A stretch of 64,000 bases of DNA from Roseimaritima sediminicola (lineage in GTDB: Bacteria > Planctomycetota > Planctomycetia > Pirellulales > Pirellulaceae). Position 1 is the first letter of the stretch; each line of letters opens with the position of its first letter. The position numbers were made by a program, and so were the translations under genes. Positions 39,282 to 48,855 of this stretch are shown here, piece after piece. The notes beneath the pieces were generated by a model. It did not search any database and was not told the origin of the DNA. It saw nothing but the letters and a program-made list of their open reading frames with translations. The DNA is taken from contig NZ_WIAD01000001.1 of the NCBI RefSeq assembly GCF_009618275.1, positions 1-64,000 on the forward strand. The letters are read 5' to 3'.

Positions 39282-39509
39282 GAAAATATTGATGCCATCG
39301 TTGACTACATCCGGTACTGGAAACAACGTGCCGAATTAGTGGCTAGTCAGACACACTGTTGGATCGGCCTGTAGGTGTCGACGGTCTACAATGGGTGCCG
39401 AAGCTAGGTCGTGGTTTACGAGCACAAGGGCGAGATTCCTGACGACCATTGGCTTGAAGACTGGAAGCGGACCTGGAATGCTCGCAAAATCCTGATCCAC
39501 AGGTTATGA
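39282..39509 (+). pseudogene. IS3-type transposase remnant
   Basis: One frame, interrupted by in-frame TAG codons at 39372 and 39405, reads IDAIVDYIRYWKQRAELV, then WIGL, then VYEHKGEIPDDHWLEDWK. This matches, by recall, the start of IS3-type integrase-core transposases of the pattern VNEHNGxIPRDHWLEDWE, with the spacing between blocks kept. The rest of the element is missing. Confidence 0.6.
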
Positions 39510-39540
39510 AAGTTCCGACCCGCTTCAGGGTGCTGTTTTC

Positions 39541-39859
39541 GGTCCCTCCGGGTTTGTCGTGAGAAAGCCAGGGATGGTGGATTTTCGGAGGCACCGGCGG
39601 AGGTGTCCGAATGATTTACCTGCGGTGTCTTCATCCATTACGTTGAAGTTGCCGCGAGAAACGGAAGCAAGCTCTGCAGGGACGCGGGCACGGCCAGGGA
39701 TATCGCGGTCGGGGTGCACCCGGTGGTGTCTCTGGCTGGCGGCAAGCATTGCCTGTCGCCAGCATTTTTGATCCGTTAGACCACACCCTTCGGACACCAC
39801 CGCCGGTGCCTAAGAAAATCCTGCAATTGGGATGAACCCACGAGAATCCCGGATGGACC
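39541..39859. mobile_element. MITE-like element with about 70-bp inverted ends
   Basis: The left end (39541-39611) and the right end (39789-39859) are imperfect inverted repeats. Outer parts match as ggtccctccggg against cccggatggacc, inner parts as ggcaccggcggaggtgtccg against cggacaccaccgccggtgcc. The 177-bp core has no gene. Small reading frames within it on either strand are not convincing. Confidence 0.6.
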
Positions 39860-39971
39860 CTGTTTTCAGAACGGATCAAGCTACTGATGGACATTCAAGC
39901 GAACACGCAGCACAGCGCTGCGAACGCCTAACCGGCCGCACCGCGTCCCGCGAAACATCGCTCTGTCGCGA

Positions 39972-40595
39972 TCAACGCTCTGGGAATTCCATCAACATCG
40001 TCTGCGTCCGGTTGTACAACATCAGGCGGTACTGGGCGGCCAGCCGCGGCGGCCCGTGGTAATCGAATTCGACCGTCCTGGCCTGCTCGTCGATCCGGAA
40101 AGAGCCGTCGACGTAGTGCTCGAAGGAGCTGAGAATCGCTTCGGCTTCGGCGACCGTGATCGGCGCTTCGGGCCCCCTTTGGATGTAACGAAACCGAGCG
40201 GTCGCCAGCGGCTCGGCGAACAGTCCGCCCAGGCCCAGCACCACCAGCAGCGCCGCGGCGCTCCCCAACCCGATTGCCCAGCGAACCAGGAAGGGACGCA
40301 GGGGCGGAGCATCACTGGCCGCCGCGGCGAGCGGGCTGGCGCTGGGCGCCGCGGCGAGCGGGCTGGCGCTGGGCGCGGCGACACGCCGAGCCCCAGCGGG
40401 AGCGGACCCAGGCGGTATGGCGGACGCCGGTTGAGCCGCCGACGAAGCTGCTGAGGGCAAAGGCGCCGCGGGCGCAGACGCTCGGCCCAGGCGCAGCGAT
40501 TTCGAGCACTTGGGACAGCGAAACAGGGCACCGGCAGGCGAGTCAGGAACTCGCAGCACCGTGCCGCACTCGGGACAACGAACATTCTGGCTCAC
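39972..40595 (-). CDS. Zinc-ribbon membrane protein
   Basis: 207 aa starting with GTG 40595, supported by GGGAG about 10 nt upstream; the longer open frame to 40898 is not plausible protein. An MJ0042-type zinc ribbon (RCPECGTVLRVPDSPAG, FRCPKCSKSLRLG) is followed by an Ala/Ser/Pro linker containing a 9-residue in-frame repeat (SASPLAAAP), one membrane segment (about 112-132, AIGLGSAAALLVVLGLGGLF) and a 70-residue domain on the other side. The topology is common in planctomycetes; function unknown. Confidence 0.75.
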   Translation of the reverse strand: MSQNVRCPECGTVLRVPDSPAGALFRCPKCSKSLRLGRASAPAAPLPSAASSAAQPASAIPPGSAPAGARRVAAPSASPLAAAPSASPLAAAASDAPPLRPFLVRWAIGLGSAAALLVVLGLGGLFAEPLATARFRYIQRGPEAPITVAEAEAILSSFEHYVDGSFRIDEQARTVEFDYHGPPRLAAQYRLMLYNRTQTMLMEFPER

Positions 40596-40828
40596 GGCTT
40601 CGCATCTCCCGCGTCGGGTTACCACGCCTGTCGTCGCTCGGTGTACAGACCCAGCCAGTCTATCCGGCCGGTCGGACCGCCGCGAACATTTTTTTACCGC
40701 AATCCCCGCGACCTTCGGCCTGGTCGGCCGCCTCGCCCGGTGCGTCCTGCTGCGGCCGCTCGACCGTATAATGCGATTTCTGCTCCCCCCAATCCTCAAC
40801 GAGCAATGGTTGCCTGAAAGCGAATTCC

Positions 40829-41761
40829 ATGACACTGCTGTACTACGATCCGGTCTTCCAGGAACACAGGACCGGCGATCATCCGGAAAACGGTGCACGC
40901 CTGCGTTCGGCCGTCCGTCACCTGCGTTTCACAGGCATCGACGCGCACTGTAGTCGCCCCGGATGGAAAGTGGCGTCCCTGGAGCGATTGGGGTACGTGC
41001 ATCCCGAGGCGTACATCGAATCGATCAAGCGTATCGCTGCCGGCGGTGGGGGCCAAATCGAACAGGACACGGTGCTGAGCGACCAGTCGTACAAGGTCGC
41101 TCGGCTGGCGGTCGGGGCCGTTTGCGATGCGGTCGAAAGGGTGGTCGGTGGCGAAGACAAAACGGCATTCTGTCTGGTTCGTCCGCCGGGCCACCACGCC
41201 ATGCCGGACCAAGCAATGGGCTTTTGCCTGTTCAACAACGTGGCGATCGGTGCCCGGGTGGCGACGCGCGAACTGGCGCTCGAACGCGTTCTGATCGTCG
41301 ATTTTGATGTGCATCACGGCAACGGAACCCAGGCGATCTTCTGGGAAGATGCCGACGTGGGTTTTTTCTCGATGCACCGTTCGCCCTTCTATCCCGGCAC
41401 GGGTGCGGCAGAGGAAACCGGCGGCGGCTCGGCAGCCGGCACCACGTGCAATCTGCCCATTGCCTTCGGTACGCCGCCGGCAGAACAACTGCAACGCTTC
41501 GAGGAGAAGCTGCGTGCGTTCGCGGAACGAATCCAGCCCCAATTGGTGTTGGTCAGCGCCGGCTTCGACGCCCACAAGGACGATCCGGTGGGTTCGTTAG
41601 GCTTGGAAAACGAAGACTTCCGCAAATTGACACGCTGTGTGTTGGACGTCGCGAACGAGCACGCCCAAGGGCGATTGGTCAGCGTCTTGGAGGGCGGCTA
41701 CAACCCGAGCGTCTTGACCGACTGTGTGGCGCTGCATTTGGAAACGTTGCTGGAGGCTTGA
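40829..41761 (+). CDS. Histone deacetylase family (AcuC-like) protein
   Basis: 310 aa. Zn-dependent deacetylase of the arginase/HDAC fold, acting on acetyl-lysine or small acetylated amines. RPPGHHAM holds the His122-His123 pair, DFDVHHGNGTQ holds zinc ligands Asp160 and His162, the third ligand is in SAGFDAHKDDPVG, and LEGGYN near 292 gives the catalytic Tyr loop. All key residues are present. It converges on the acyl-CoA synthetase/GNAT gene with only a palindromic repeat between them. AcuC of Bacillus is likewise linked to an acetyltransferase. Confidence 0.92.
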   Translation: MTLLYYDPVFQEHRTGDHPENGARLRSAVRHLRFTGIDAHCSRPGWKVASLERLGYVHPEAYIESIKRIAAGGGGQIEQDTVLSDQSYKVARLAVGAVCDAVERVVGGEDKTAFCLVRPPGHHAMPDQAMGFCLFNNVAIGARVATRELALERVLIVDFDVHHGNGTQAIFWEDADVGFFSMHRSPFYPGTGAAEETGGGSAAGTTCNLPIAFGTPPAEQLQRFEEKLRAFAERIQPQLVLVSAGFDAHKDDPVGSLGLENEDFRKLTRCVLDVANEHAQGRLVSVLEGGYNPSVLTDCVALHLETLLEA

Positions 41762-41780
41762 TGCGGCCTGTCGATTCATT

Positions 41781-41866
41781 GAGCCGTTTAGGCGCTAGCC
41801 TCGGTTTCGTCACCGCAAAACCGGGACGCGTCACCGCAAAACCGGGGCTATCGCCCAAACGGCTCA
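41781..41866. repeat. Palindromic repeat between convergent genes
   Basis: GAGCCGTTTAGGCGCTAGCC pairs with GGCTATCGCCCAAACGGCTC across an inner tandem (cgtcaccgcaaaaccggg). It belongs to the same family as the 103-bp array at 30316 and a half-copy at about 56876-56906. Its right edge reaches the stop codon (41864-41866) of the minus-strand gene. Confidence 0.85.
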
Positions 41867-44566
41867 GGTGGAAGGCTTCTCCGCAAGTGACTTGCGGGCA
41901 ATCACCACGTCCCGCGCATGACGTCGATCGATTGCGAAGTCGAGGCGTTTGAAGATACGAATCATGCGAGTATTCTCCGGCGCGATTTCGGCGATCACGC
42001 TCCGGACGCCCCACTGCTGGGCAATCTCCAGGCAGTGTTCGGTCAGGAGCGATCCCAGACCGCCGCCCTGCCAGGGATCGCCGACGAGGATCGCGTACTC
42101 GGCTTCATGGTGATCCACATCGGCGATCAAACGGCCGATGCCGATGATCTTCCGTTCGCTGCCCAGTCCGATTTCGGCGACGATGGCGATTTCGCGGTCA
42201 TAGTCGACGAAACAGAAACGGGTGGCCATCTCGTGCGACACCGACTTGAACATGTAACGAAATCGCAGATGCAGCGACTCCAGCGAACAACTGGCGATCA
42301 GACCATGCCACATGGGCTCGTCCTCGGGCTTGATCGGTCGCAGGCGAACCGAGGTGCCGTCCTTCAGTTCGCTGTGTCGGGAAAGCTCGTCGGGATAGGG
42401 ACGAATGGCCAGATGCGAGTAGGGGCGAACCAGCGGCGTGACGGTTTCCGGTTCGAGAACGATTCGGGCGTCGAGTGCGATCGCGGTTTCGGGCGTCGCC
42501 AGCAGAGGGTTGACGTCCAGTTCGACAATCTCAGGAAAATCCGCAACCAGATAGGACAATCGCATCAAGGCTTCGATCAAGCGGTCCAGGTTGACGCCCG
42601 GGCGTCCGCGGTAGCCTTGCAGCAGCGGCCAGGCCCGGAGCGATTCGAGCATCCGCCGCGCCAATCGCTCGGTCAGCGGGGGCAGCTCCAAAGCCCGATC
42701 CCGCAGTAGTTCGGCATTGGTGCCTCCGGCGCCCACCAACAAGACGGTGCCGAAGACAGGATCGCGTTTGGCACCGATGATCAGCTCGTGTCCGGTGGGC
42801 GCGACCAACATCCGCTGGACGGTGACGCCTTCGCGCCGCGCGTCGGGACGCTTCTGTTTCGCCCGCTGCAGGATCCGCTGGTACGCTTGGGTCGCTTCCG
42901 CGGCGCTCGTCAGGTTCAGCTCCACGCCGCCGACGTCCGTTTTGTGCGTGATATCAGGAGAGATAATCTTCAGCACCACGGGGTAGCCGACGCGATCGGC
43001 ACACTCGAGCACTTCTTCGGCGGAGCGGGCGACGAGGGTTTGGGTAACCGGAATCTCGTACGCTTCGAGCAGAGCCTTGGAGGTCGTCTCGTTCAGGGTG
43101 CCCTGGCCTTCGCGCAGCAACGTGCCGAACTCATCGCGCAGCCGCTGGCGGTCCAGGGGGAATTCCAGCGGAACCTCGCGCGGCGTTTCATACAGGGTCT
43201 CGCGGTTGCGCGCGTAGGCCACCAGATGCATGAAGGCGCGAACCGCCTTCTCGGGCGAGGAGTACGTGGCGATGCCGGCGTTGTTCAACGTTTCGATTCC
43301 CTCGCGCACCTTCCCGCCGCCCATCCAGGCGGCCAAAACCGGTTTTGGAGAGCGACGTTCCACTTCGACAATGGCCTTGGCCACGCCGGTCGGATTCGTC
43401 ATGGCTTGGGGCGATAACACGACCAGCACGGCGTCGACGCCGGGGTCTGTCAGCGCAACCCGGGCGGCCACGGCGAATCGATCGGGCGAGGCGTCTCCCA
43501 GCACGTCGACCGGATTGCCCCGCGACCAGGCCGCCGGCAATTCCCGGTTCAGTTTCTGGAGCGTCAAACCGGACAGCTCCGCCAGGACGCCCTGCCGTTC
43601 CAGCAAAGCGTCGGCCGCCATGACCCCTGGGCCCCCCGCGTTGGTGACAATCGCCAAACGTGGGCCGGAGGGCATCTTCTGGCGAGCCAACAGTTCAGCG
43701 CAATCGAACAGGTCGTCGATTTCAAACACCCGCACGATTCCCGCTCGGGCCATCGCCGCTTCGTAAACCGCATCCACGCCGGCCATCGCTCCGGTGTGCG
43801 AAGCCGCCGCTTTGGCCGACTCGGCAAACCGACCGGCTTTGTAAGCGATGATCGGCTTGGTTCGTGTGAAGGATCGAGCGGCCGACATGAAGTGTCGAGC
43901 TTCGTCGATCGATTCGACATACAAAATGATCGATTCCGTTCGGTTATCGCCGGCGAAATAATCGATCAGATCGGCGATTCCCACGTCGACCATGTTCCCC
44001 ACGGAAACGAAGTGGGAAAAGCCGACGTTCTCTTGGAGGGCCCAATCGAGGATGGCGGTACAAAGGGCGCCGGATTGCGAAATAAACGCCACGTTGCCTT
44101 TGAGTGGCGGGTCGCTGGCGAAGCTGGCGTTGAGGGCAAGATGAGGGGCCATGATGCCCAGACTGTTGGGCCCCACGACCCGCATCCCTTCGAACGGCTT
44201 CATCGCCGCCCGCACCTCCGCTTCCAGCTCTTTCCCTTCTTCGGAGACCTCTCGAAAGCCGGCCGACAAAATCACCAAGCCGCGTATGCCAACCCGGCCG
44301 CATTGACGAACGATCTCCGGAACCGTCTCGGCGGGCGTACAAACGATGGCCAAGTCGACCGGCTCGGACAGCTCGTCAACGCACCGGTAACACGGCTCGC
44401 CATCGAGCTCGGTGTATTTCGGGTTCACCCGATACACCGCTCCGGCAAACCCGCCGCCGATCAGATTCTCGAGAACCGTGCTGCCCACACTTCCGTCGCG
44501 TCGGCTGGCGCCGATCACCGCGACCGATCGGGGTGCGAAGATCTTGTTCAGGTTTCGAATCGGCAT
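41864..44566 (-). CDS. ADP-forming acyl-CoA synthetase fused to GNAT
   Basis: 900 aa from ATG 44566. Domain order: CoA-binding Rossmann (about 8-130, [15 protein letters not shown]), succinyl-CoA ligase-like (about 150-290), ATP-grasp (about 480-690, [12 protein letters not shown]), then a C-terminal GNAT acetyltransferase (about 725-890) with the acetyl-CoA loop DPWQGGGLG. The layout matches Pat/YfiQ-type protein lysine acetyltransferases. Unlike what is reported for enterobacterial Pat, the phosphorylatable His is present (His257 in [11 protein letters not shown]), so the ligase half may be active. It lies 10 bp downstream of ldh. Confidence 0.9.
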   Translation of the reverse strand: MPIRNLNKIFAPRSVAVIGASRRDGSVGSTVLENLIGGGFAGAVYRVNPKYTELDGEPCYRCVDELSEPVDLAIVCTPAETVPEIVRQCGRVGIRGLVILSAGFREVSEEGKELEAEVRAAMKPFEGMRVVGPNSLGIMAPHLALNASFASDPPLKGNVAFISQSGALCTAILDWALQENVGFSHFVSVGNMVDVGIADLIDYFAGDNRTESIILYVESIDEARHFMSAARSFTRTKPIIAYKAGRFAESAKAAASHTGAMAGVDAVYEAAMARAGIVRVFEIDDLFDCAELLARQKMPSGPRLAIVTNAGGPGVMAADALLERQGVLAELSGLTLQKLNRELPAAWSRGNPVDVLGDASPDRFAVAARVALTDPGVDAVLVVLSPQAMTNPTGVAKAIVEVERRSPKPVLAAWMGGGKVREGIETLNNAGIATYSSPEKAVRAFMHLVAYARNRETLYETPREVPLEFPLDRQRLRDEFGTLLREGQGTLNETTSKALLEAYEIPVTQTLVARSAEEVLECADRVGYPVVLKIISPDITHKTDVGGVELNLTSAAEATQAYQRILQRAKQKRPDARREGVTVQRMLVAPTGHELIIGAKRDPVFGTVLLVGAGGTNAELLRDRALELPPLTERLARRMLESLRAWPLLQGYRGRPGVNLDRLIEALMRLSYLVADFPEIVELDVNPLLATPETAIALDARIVLEPETVTPLVRPYSHLAIRPYPDELSRHSELKDGTSVRLRPIKPEDEPMWHGLIASCSLESLHLRFRYMFKSVSHEMATRFCFVDYDREIAIVAEIGLGSERKIIGIGRLIADVDHHEAEYAILVGDPWQGGGLGSLLTEHCLEIAQQWGVRSVIAEIAPENTRMIRIFKRLDFAIDRRHARDVVIARKSLAEKPST

Positions 44567-44576
44567 AGCGACCGCC

Positions 44577-45521
44577 TCAGCCCAGCTCGATCGAGTCGAT
44601 CGCACTGCGAATGATTTTCGCACTTTCCTGAAGGGCGGCAAATTCGTCCGCCGCCAGATCCAGTGGCACCGGCGCGACCACACCGTCGCCGCTGATCAAA
44701 TGCGGCATCGAGATCGTGACATCGGGCAAACCGTCCAGGCCCTCGATCCGCGAACAGATCGTCAGCACCGAACGCTGGTCGTGCAGCACGCTGTCGACGA
44801 TCCGCGCCAGCGCGCTGCCGATGCCGTAGTAGGTCGCACCCTTGCCTTCGATGATCCGGTACGCCGCCCGCCGCACGCGTTCGTCGATCCTTTCGCGCGT
44901 GGCATCACTCAGCTCGATCCCCCGCTGCTCGCCGAACTCCTCGAGCGCGGACCCGGCGATCGTCGCCAGCGACCACGAAAGCACTTCACTATCACCATGT
45001 TCGCCCACCACGTAGGCGTGCACGTGCCGCGCGTCGACGCCGAAGTGCTGCCCCAGCAGGGTGCGAAAACGAGCCGTATCCAGCATCGTTCCCGATCCCA
45101 ACACTCGCTGCAAAGGAACCCCGCAGCGCTGCGCGAACTCGCCCGCCAGATGCGTCATGATGTCCACGGGGTTGGTCGCAATTAGAATTACCGCATCCGG
45201 CGCGTGCTCGACGACCTGCGGGATCACCTTGCCGAACACCTCGGCGTTTCGCTGCAGCAGTTCGCGCCGCGATTCGCCGGGACGCTGGTTCGCCCCGGCC
45301 GCGACGATAACGACGCGGCTGCCCGACAAGTCGCTGTAGCCGCCCGAGCGAATCGTCAACGGATGGGCAAAGGGCACCGCGTGAAAGATGTCGTCCGCTT
45401 CGGCCGCCGCCCGAGCTTCGTTCAGGTCCACCATCACGATCTCGCGACCAATTCCCTGCATCACCAGAGCATAAGCCGCCGTCGAACCCACAAACCCGCT
45501 GCCAACGATGCCGACTTTCAT
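44577..45521 (-). CDS. ldh: L-lactate dehydrogenase
   Basis: 314 aa from ATG 45521 ([19 protein letters not shown]). It interconverts pyruvate and L-lactate with NADH. The Rossmann loop GSGFVGS is at 7-13. Gln79 in GANQRPGES marks lactate rather than malate specificity (malate dehydrogenases have Arg there). ATNPVDIMT and the catalytic His175 in [10 protein letters not shown] are intact. First gene of an operon with the acyl-CoA synthetase/GNAT fusion. Rex, encoded in the same window, is a plausible regulator, but no Rex box was recognised. Confidence 0.94.
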   Translation of the reverse strand: MKVGIVGSGFVGSTAAYALVMQGIGREIVMVDLNEARAAAEADDIFHAVPFAHPLTIRSGGYSDLSGSRVVIVAAGANQRPGESRRELLQRNAEVFGKVIPQVVEHAPDAVILIATNPVDIMTHLAGEFAQRCGVPLQRVLGSGTMLDTARFRTLLGQHFGVDARHVHAYVVGEHGDSEVLSWSLATIAGSALEEFGEQRGIELSDATRERIDERVRRAAYRIIEGKGATYYGIGSALARIVDSVLHDQRSVLTICSRIEGLDGLPDVTISMPHLISGDGVVAPVPLDLAADEFAALQESAKIIRSAIDSIELG

Positions 45522-45671
45522 TTGGTTCAATCCTTGTCTGGTCCCGCGCATTAACGAACTGTTTGTATCCGCTCGAGCGGCGTCTGCCAACGTCTCGCGA
45601 GGGCATACGGTCCAGGAGCGTGCGGTGGCAACGCGACAAACCGGCCGCATACGTCAGAGTTCCCGCACCCA

Positions 45672-45760
45672 GCTAAGCACGTCGCAACATTTACTTCGGC
45701 ATTACTCTCCCTCTGGGAGAGCCCGACCCTCCCGCTGCGCGGGAGGGTGTTGTCGCGAGG
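45672..45760. repeat. Dispersed repeat, inverted copy of the one at 34-91
   Basis: The sequence gctaagcacgtcgcaacatt plus tacttcggc and the hairpin CTCTCCC/GGGAGAG repeat the sequence at 34-91 in opposite orientation. A second hairpin (CCCTCCCGC-tgc-GCGGGAGGG) follows. Between ldh and the next gene (45522-45882) nothing else is seen. Confidence 0.8.
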
Positions 45761-45882
45761 TTTCACCGAAAGATTCATGCCGCCGTACTTGGGCAACACC
45801 TGGGCCAGGAATGAAGTAAAGTGAGGCAATCGATGGACAATGTTTTTCAAATGGCACCTCCACAACACCCAGGTTTTCAACC

Positions 45883-48855
45883 GTGGAAAAACGAGCACCC
45901 GCTGGCTCGCGCTCACGTCTTCAGACTTTGCTTTTTAAACGTCTTTTGGGCGTCATACTCATTGCAGGCTTCGTGCCCCAGCCGTCCCCTGTCGCGGGGT
46001 TGGAACCGCCAACAAACACCGACGGCACCACGAACGAAGCTGATGGACAGGTGGCGCAAGCGCGAACCGACGTTTTTATCAGTGGCGTTTACCCGCATCT
46101 GACCACGTACGGCGTTTACAGTCAGAACGGGGCGCACCACAAAGCGGGACACAACGAGTGCGGGATCGGGGCGGTCGTTCCCTGGGCCGGCAAGCTGTGG
46201 ATGGTGAACTACGCCCCGCACCGCCCCCGCGGCAGCGAGCACAAACTGTACAGCGTCGACGCGGACCTCACTCAGCCGTTGACCATCCATCCGGAAAGCG
46301 TCGGGGGGACGCCGGCCGGACGGATGATTCACGAAGAATCCAACCAGCTGTTGATCGGTCATCACTTGATCGATGCCTCTGGCAAAGTCCGCACCATCCA
46401 GCCTGCCGACATGCCGATTCGCGTCACCGCCATCGCGAGGCATCTGACCGATCCCGAGAACCTGGTCTACTACATCGATATGGAAGGGTCGATCTGGGAA
46501 GCCAACGTGCATACCTTGGCGACGAAGCGACTGTTCAAGAAGCCGGTTCCCGGTTGGCACGGCAAGGGCGGCTACACCTCGCAGGGTCGATTGGTCATTT
46601 CCAATAATGGCGAACACCCCGCCGGCGACTACGACGACCTGCTGGTCGGCGGCGAAGCGAAAACACCGGAAGAACGCGGGGTGCTGGCCGAGTTCGACGG
46701 CGAAAACTGGCGAATCATCGAACGACGCCAGTTCACCGAAGTGACCGGCCCCCAAGGGATCGCCGGAGGCAGCGACGGCGACGATCCGATCTGGACCATC
46801 GGCTGGGACCGCCGCAGCCTGCGTCTAAAAGTTTTGGACCAAGGTCGGTGGCACACCTATCTGTTGCCCAAAGCCGCGTACTGCAACGATGCCGAACACG
46901 GCTGGTACACGGAATGGCCACGCATTCGCGAAATTACCGGCGGCCGGTGGATGATGGACATGCACGGCATGTTCTTCGACTTTCCGCCCACCTTCAGCCG
47001 CACCCAGTCGGCCGGCATCCGGCCGATTGGCAGCCACCTGCGATACGTTCCCGACTTCTGTGACTTTGGTGGCCAACTGGTACTGGCCACCGACGAAACC
47101 AGCATTCAGGGCAACCCTTTGGCCGGCCAGCCGCAAAGCAACCTCTGGTTCGGCAGCTACGACGACCTCAAGTCCTGGGGTCCGGCCAGCGGATACGGAG
47201 GACCCTGGATCGACGACCGCGTCTCGGCCAACACGCCCTCGGATCCCTTCCTGATCGCGGGCTTTGATCATCGCCTGTTGCATCTTGCCATCGGACGCCT
47301 CAAGCCGGAGGCCGAACAAACGCTGCGGACCAGCGACCAACTGCCGATCACCGAACTGCCCGAAGCGCTGGCGTCCCTTCCCCGAGTCTCGATCCCCCGT
47401 GGCAACTGGCGTAAGCCGGCATCCGGATTTGAATTCGAAATCAGCCATCCGGCGCGGGTCTATGTGGCGGTCGACGGGCGCGGTGATTCGCCGCTTCCGC
47501 CCGCCTGGAAACGGACCGATCAGTCCCTGATCTGGGGCAAGCGAGTTCGGGATGCGATCTACGTTCGCGAGTTTCCCGCCGCAGTGGTCTCCATTCCGGG
47601 CAATGCTGTCGAGCATACCGAGGGCGCCTTCGGCACACCGCATCTGGCTCTGGTCGAAATGACATCCGGCCAGCACGGTTCGATCACGCCGCGCGGCGAG
47701 GCTTCGCTGTCGCTGCCAACCGCTGCAGAAACGCCGGACGCAAGCTCCGCAGCCCCCGTGTCCGTGACGCTGCAGGTCGACCGGCAGGGCGATGGCCGAT
47801 GGACGGATCTGGATACGCTCACATTGAAGCCGGGAGAAGCGATCGCCAAACGCCTTCCCGAGTCGCTGCAAGCCGAATGGCTGCGACTGGTGACCAATCG
47901 CGACTGCGTGGCCACGGCGATCCTGCATCAAACCACCAGCCGATTTGTCGATGGCGATTCCGCAGAGAACCGGGCCTTGTTCGCGGGGCTGGCCGAAGTC
48001 GGCGAACCGTCACGCAACAGCTTGGTCTACGCGGCCAAGCGGAATCGCAACCTCCGCGTGATCACCGCCGACGGCCGGCACTTCGACTTCACCAAAGCCG
48101 GCTTCGTCTTTGAACCCCAGGCCGACGATCCGCAGCTGGAGCGGTTGCTGCACGTCGAACCCGAGTTTTCCGTCGATGCGGCATCGGTCATTGTTGATCA
48201 TCAGGGAAAGCGGCTGCGGTTACCAAAAGGCCATCCCGCCTTCGACGAACCACTGGCCTCCGGATGGCCGCGCGCGTCGCGGGAAGTCGAGTCGGAACGG
48301 CACTTGGCGAACATCCACGGCACGTTCTATGAAGTGCCCCTGATTACCAACGGTGCCCCGCCCGCTTGGAACCTGCTGCGGCCGGTGTCCAGCCACACCA
48401 AACAGATCTCCGACTTCTGCTCGTGGAACGGCTTGCTCGTTCTGGCGGGCGTGCGTCCCGATGCGGCCGACGACGGTCATGTGTTCCGCAACGACCAATA
48501 CGATACCGCTCTCTGGTTCGGCGGCATCGACGACCTGTGGAAGCTGGGCAAACCCGTGGGTCAGGGAGGTCCCTGGCTGGAGACGGAAACCATCGCCGGC
48601 GAACCGTCCGATCCGTACTTGATGAAGGGTTACGATTCCAAAACCGTCACCATGTCTCACCGTTCCGCACGCCCGATCCGAATCACTCTGCAGATCGATC
48701 TCGATGGCACGGGCCTGTGGGTGGACTACAAGACCTTCGCGGTCTCGCCGGGCTCGCCCCTGCGGTATGCCTTCCCCGAAGGCTTTTCTGCCAGCTGGAT
48801 ACGCGCCGTAACCGACACCGACACCCAAGCGACGGTGCAATTCGATTACCGGTAG
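45883..48855 (+). CDS. Large secreted protein with duplicated domain
   Basis: 990 aa, starting with GTG 45883; signal peptide in the first 40 residues (LLGVILIAGFVPQPSPVAG). I do not recognise a named family. Two related segments exist: about residues 365-470 (HGMFFDFPPTFS, SHLRYVPDFCDFGGQLVLA, SNLWFGSYDDLKSWG, GGPWIDD) and about 808-920 (HGTFYEVPLITN, SHTKQISDFCSWNGLLVLAG, ALWFGGIDDLWKLG, GGPWLET). The beta-rich, Trp/Gly-rich text suggests propeller-type repeats and a role outside the cell, for example polymer or sugar binding. Confidence 0.75.
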   Translation: MEKRAPAGSRSRLQTLLFKRLLGVILIAGFVPQPSPVAGLEPPTNTDGTTNEADGQVAQARTDVFISGVYPHLTTYGVYSQNGAHHKAGHNECGIGAVVPWAGKLWMVNYAPHRPRGSEHKLYSVDADLTQPLTIHPESVGGTPAGRMIHEESNQLLIGHHLIDASGKVRTIQPADMPIRVTAIARHLTDPENLVYYIDMEGSIWEANVHTLATKRLFKKPVPGWHGKGGYTSQGRLVISNNGEHPAGDYDDLLVGGEAKTPEERGVLAEFDGENWRIIERRQFTEVTGPQGIAGGSDGDDPIWTIGWDRRSLRLKVLDQGRWHTYLLPKAAYCNDAEHGWYTEWPRIREITGGRWMMDMHGMFFDFPPTFSRTQSAGIRPIGSHLRYVPDFCDFGGQLVLATDETSIQGNPLAGQPQSNLWFGSYDDLKSWGPASGYGGPWIDDRVSANTPSDPFLIAGFDHRLLHLAIGRLKPEAEQTLRTSDQLPITELPEALASLPRVSIPRGNWRKPASGFEFEISHPARVYVAVDGRGDSPLPPAWKRTDQSLIWGKRVRDAIYVREFPAAVVSIPGNAVEHTEGAFGTPHLALVEMTSGQHGSITPRGEASLSLPTAAETPDASSAAPVSVTLQVDRQGDGRWTDLDTLTLKPGEAIAKRLPESLQAEWLRLVTNRDCVATAILHQTTSRFVDGDSAENRALFAGLAEVGEPSRNSLVYAAKRNRNLRVITADGRHFDFTKAGFVFEPQADDPQLERLLHVEPEFSVDAASVIVDHQGKRLRLPKGHPAFDEPLASGWPRASREVESERHLANIHGTFYEVPLITNGAPPAWNLLRPVSSHTKQISDFCSWNGLLVLAGVRPDAADDGHVFRNDQYDTALWFGGIDDLWKLGKPVGQGGPWLETETIAGEPSDPYLMKGYDSKTVTMSHRSARPIRITLQIDLDGTGLWVDYKTFAVSPGSPLRYAFPEGFSASWIRAVTDTDTQATVQFDYR

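Noticed and set aside
39525-39800. 91-aa minus-strand frame in the 39.5-39.9 kb region
   Set aside because: It lies within the inverted-repeat MITE-like element and has no recognisable protein features.
37791-40000. An integrated element with att sites at tRNA-Ser
   Set aside because: No integrase gene and no second copy of the tRNA 3' end were found, so only a looser 'accessory patch' is claimed.
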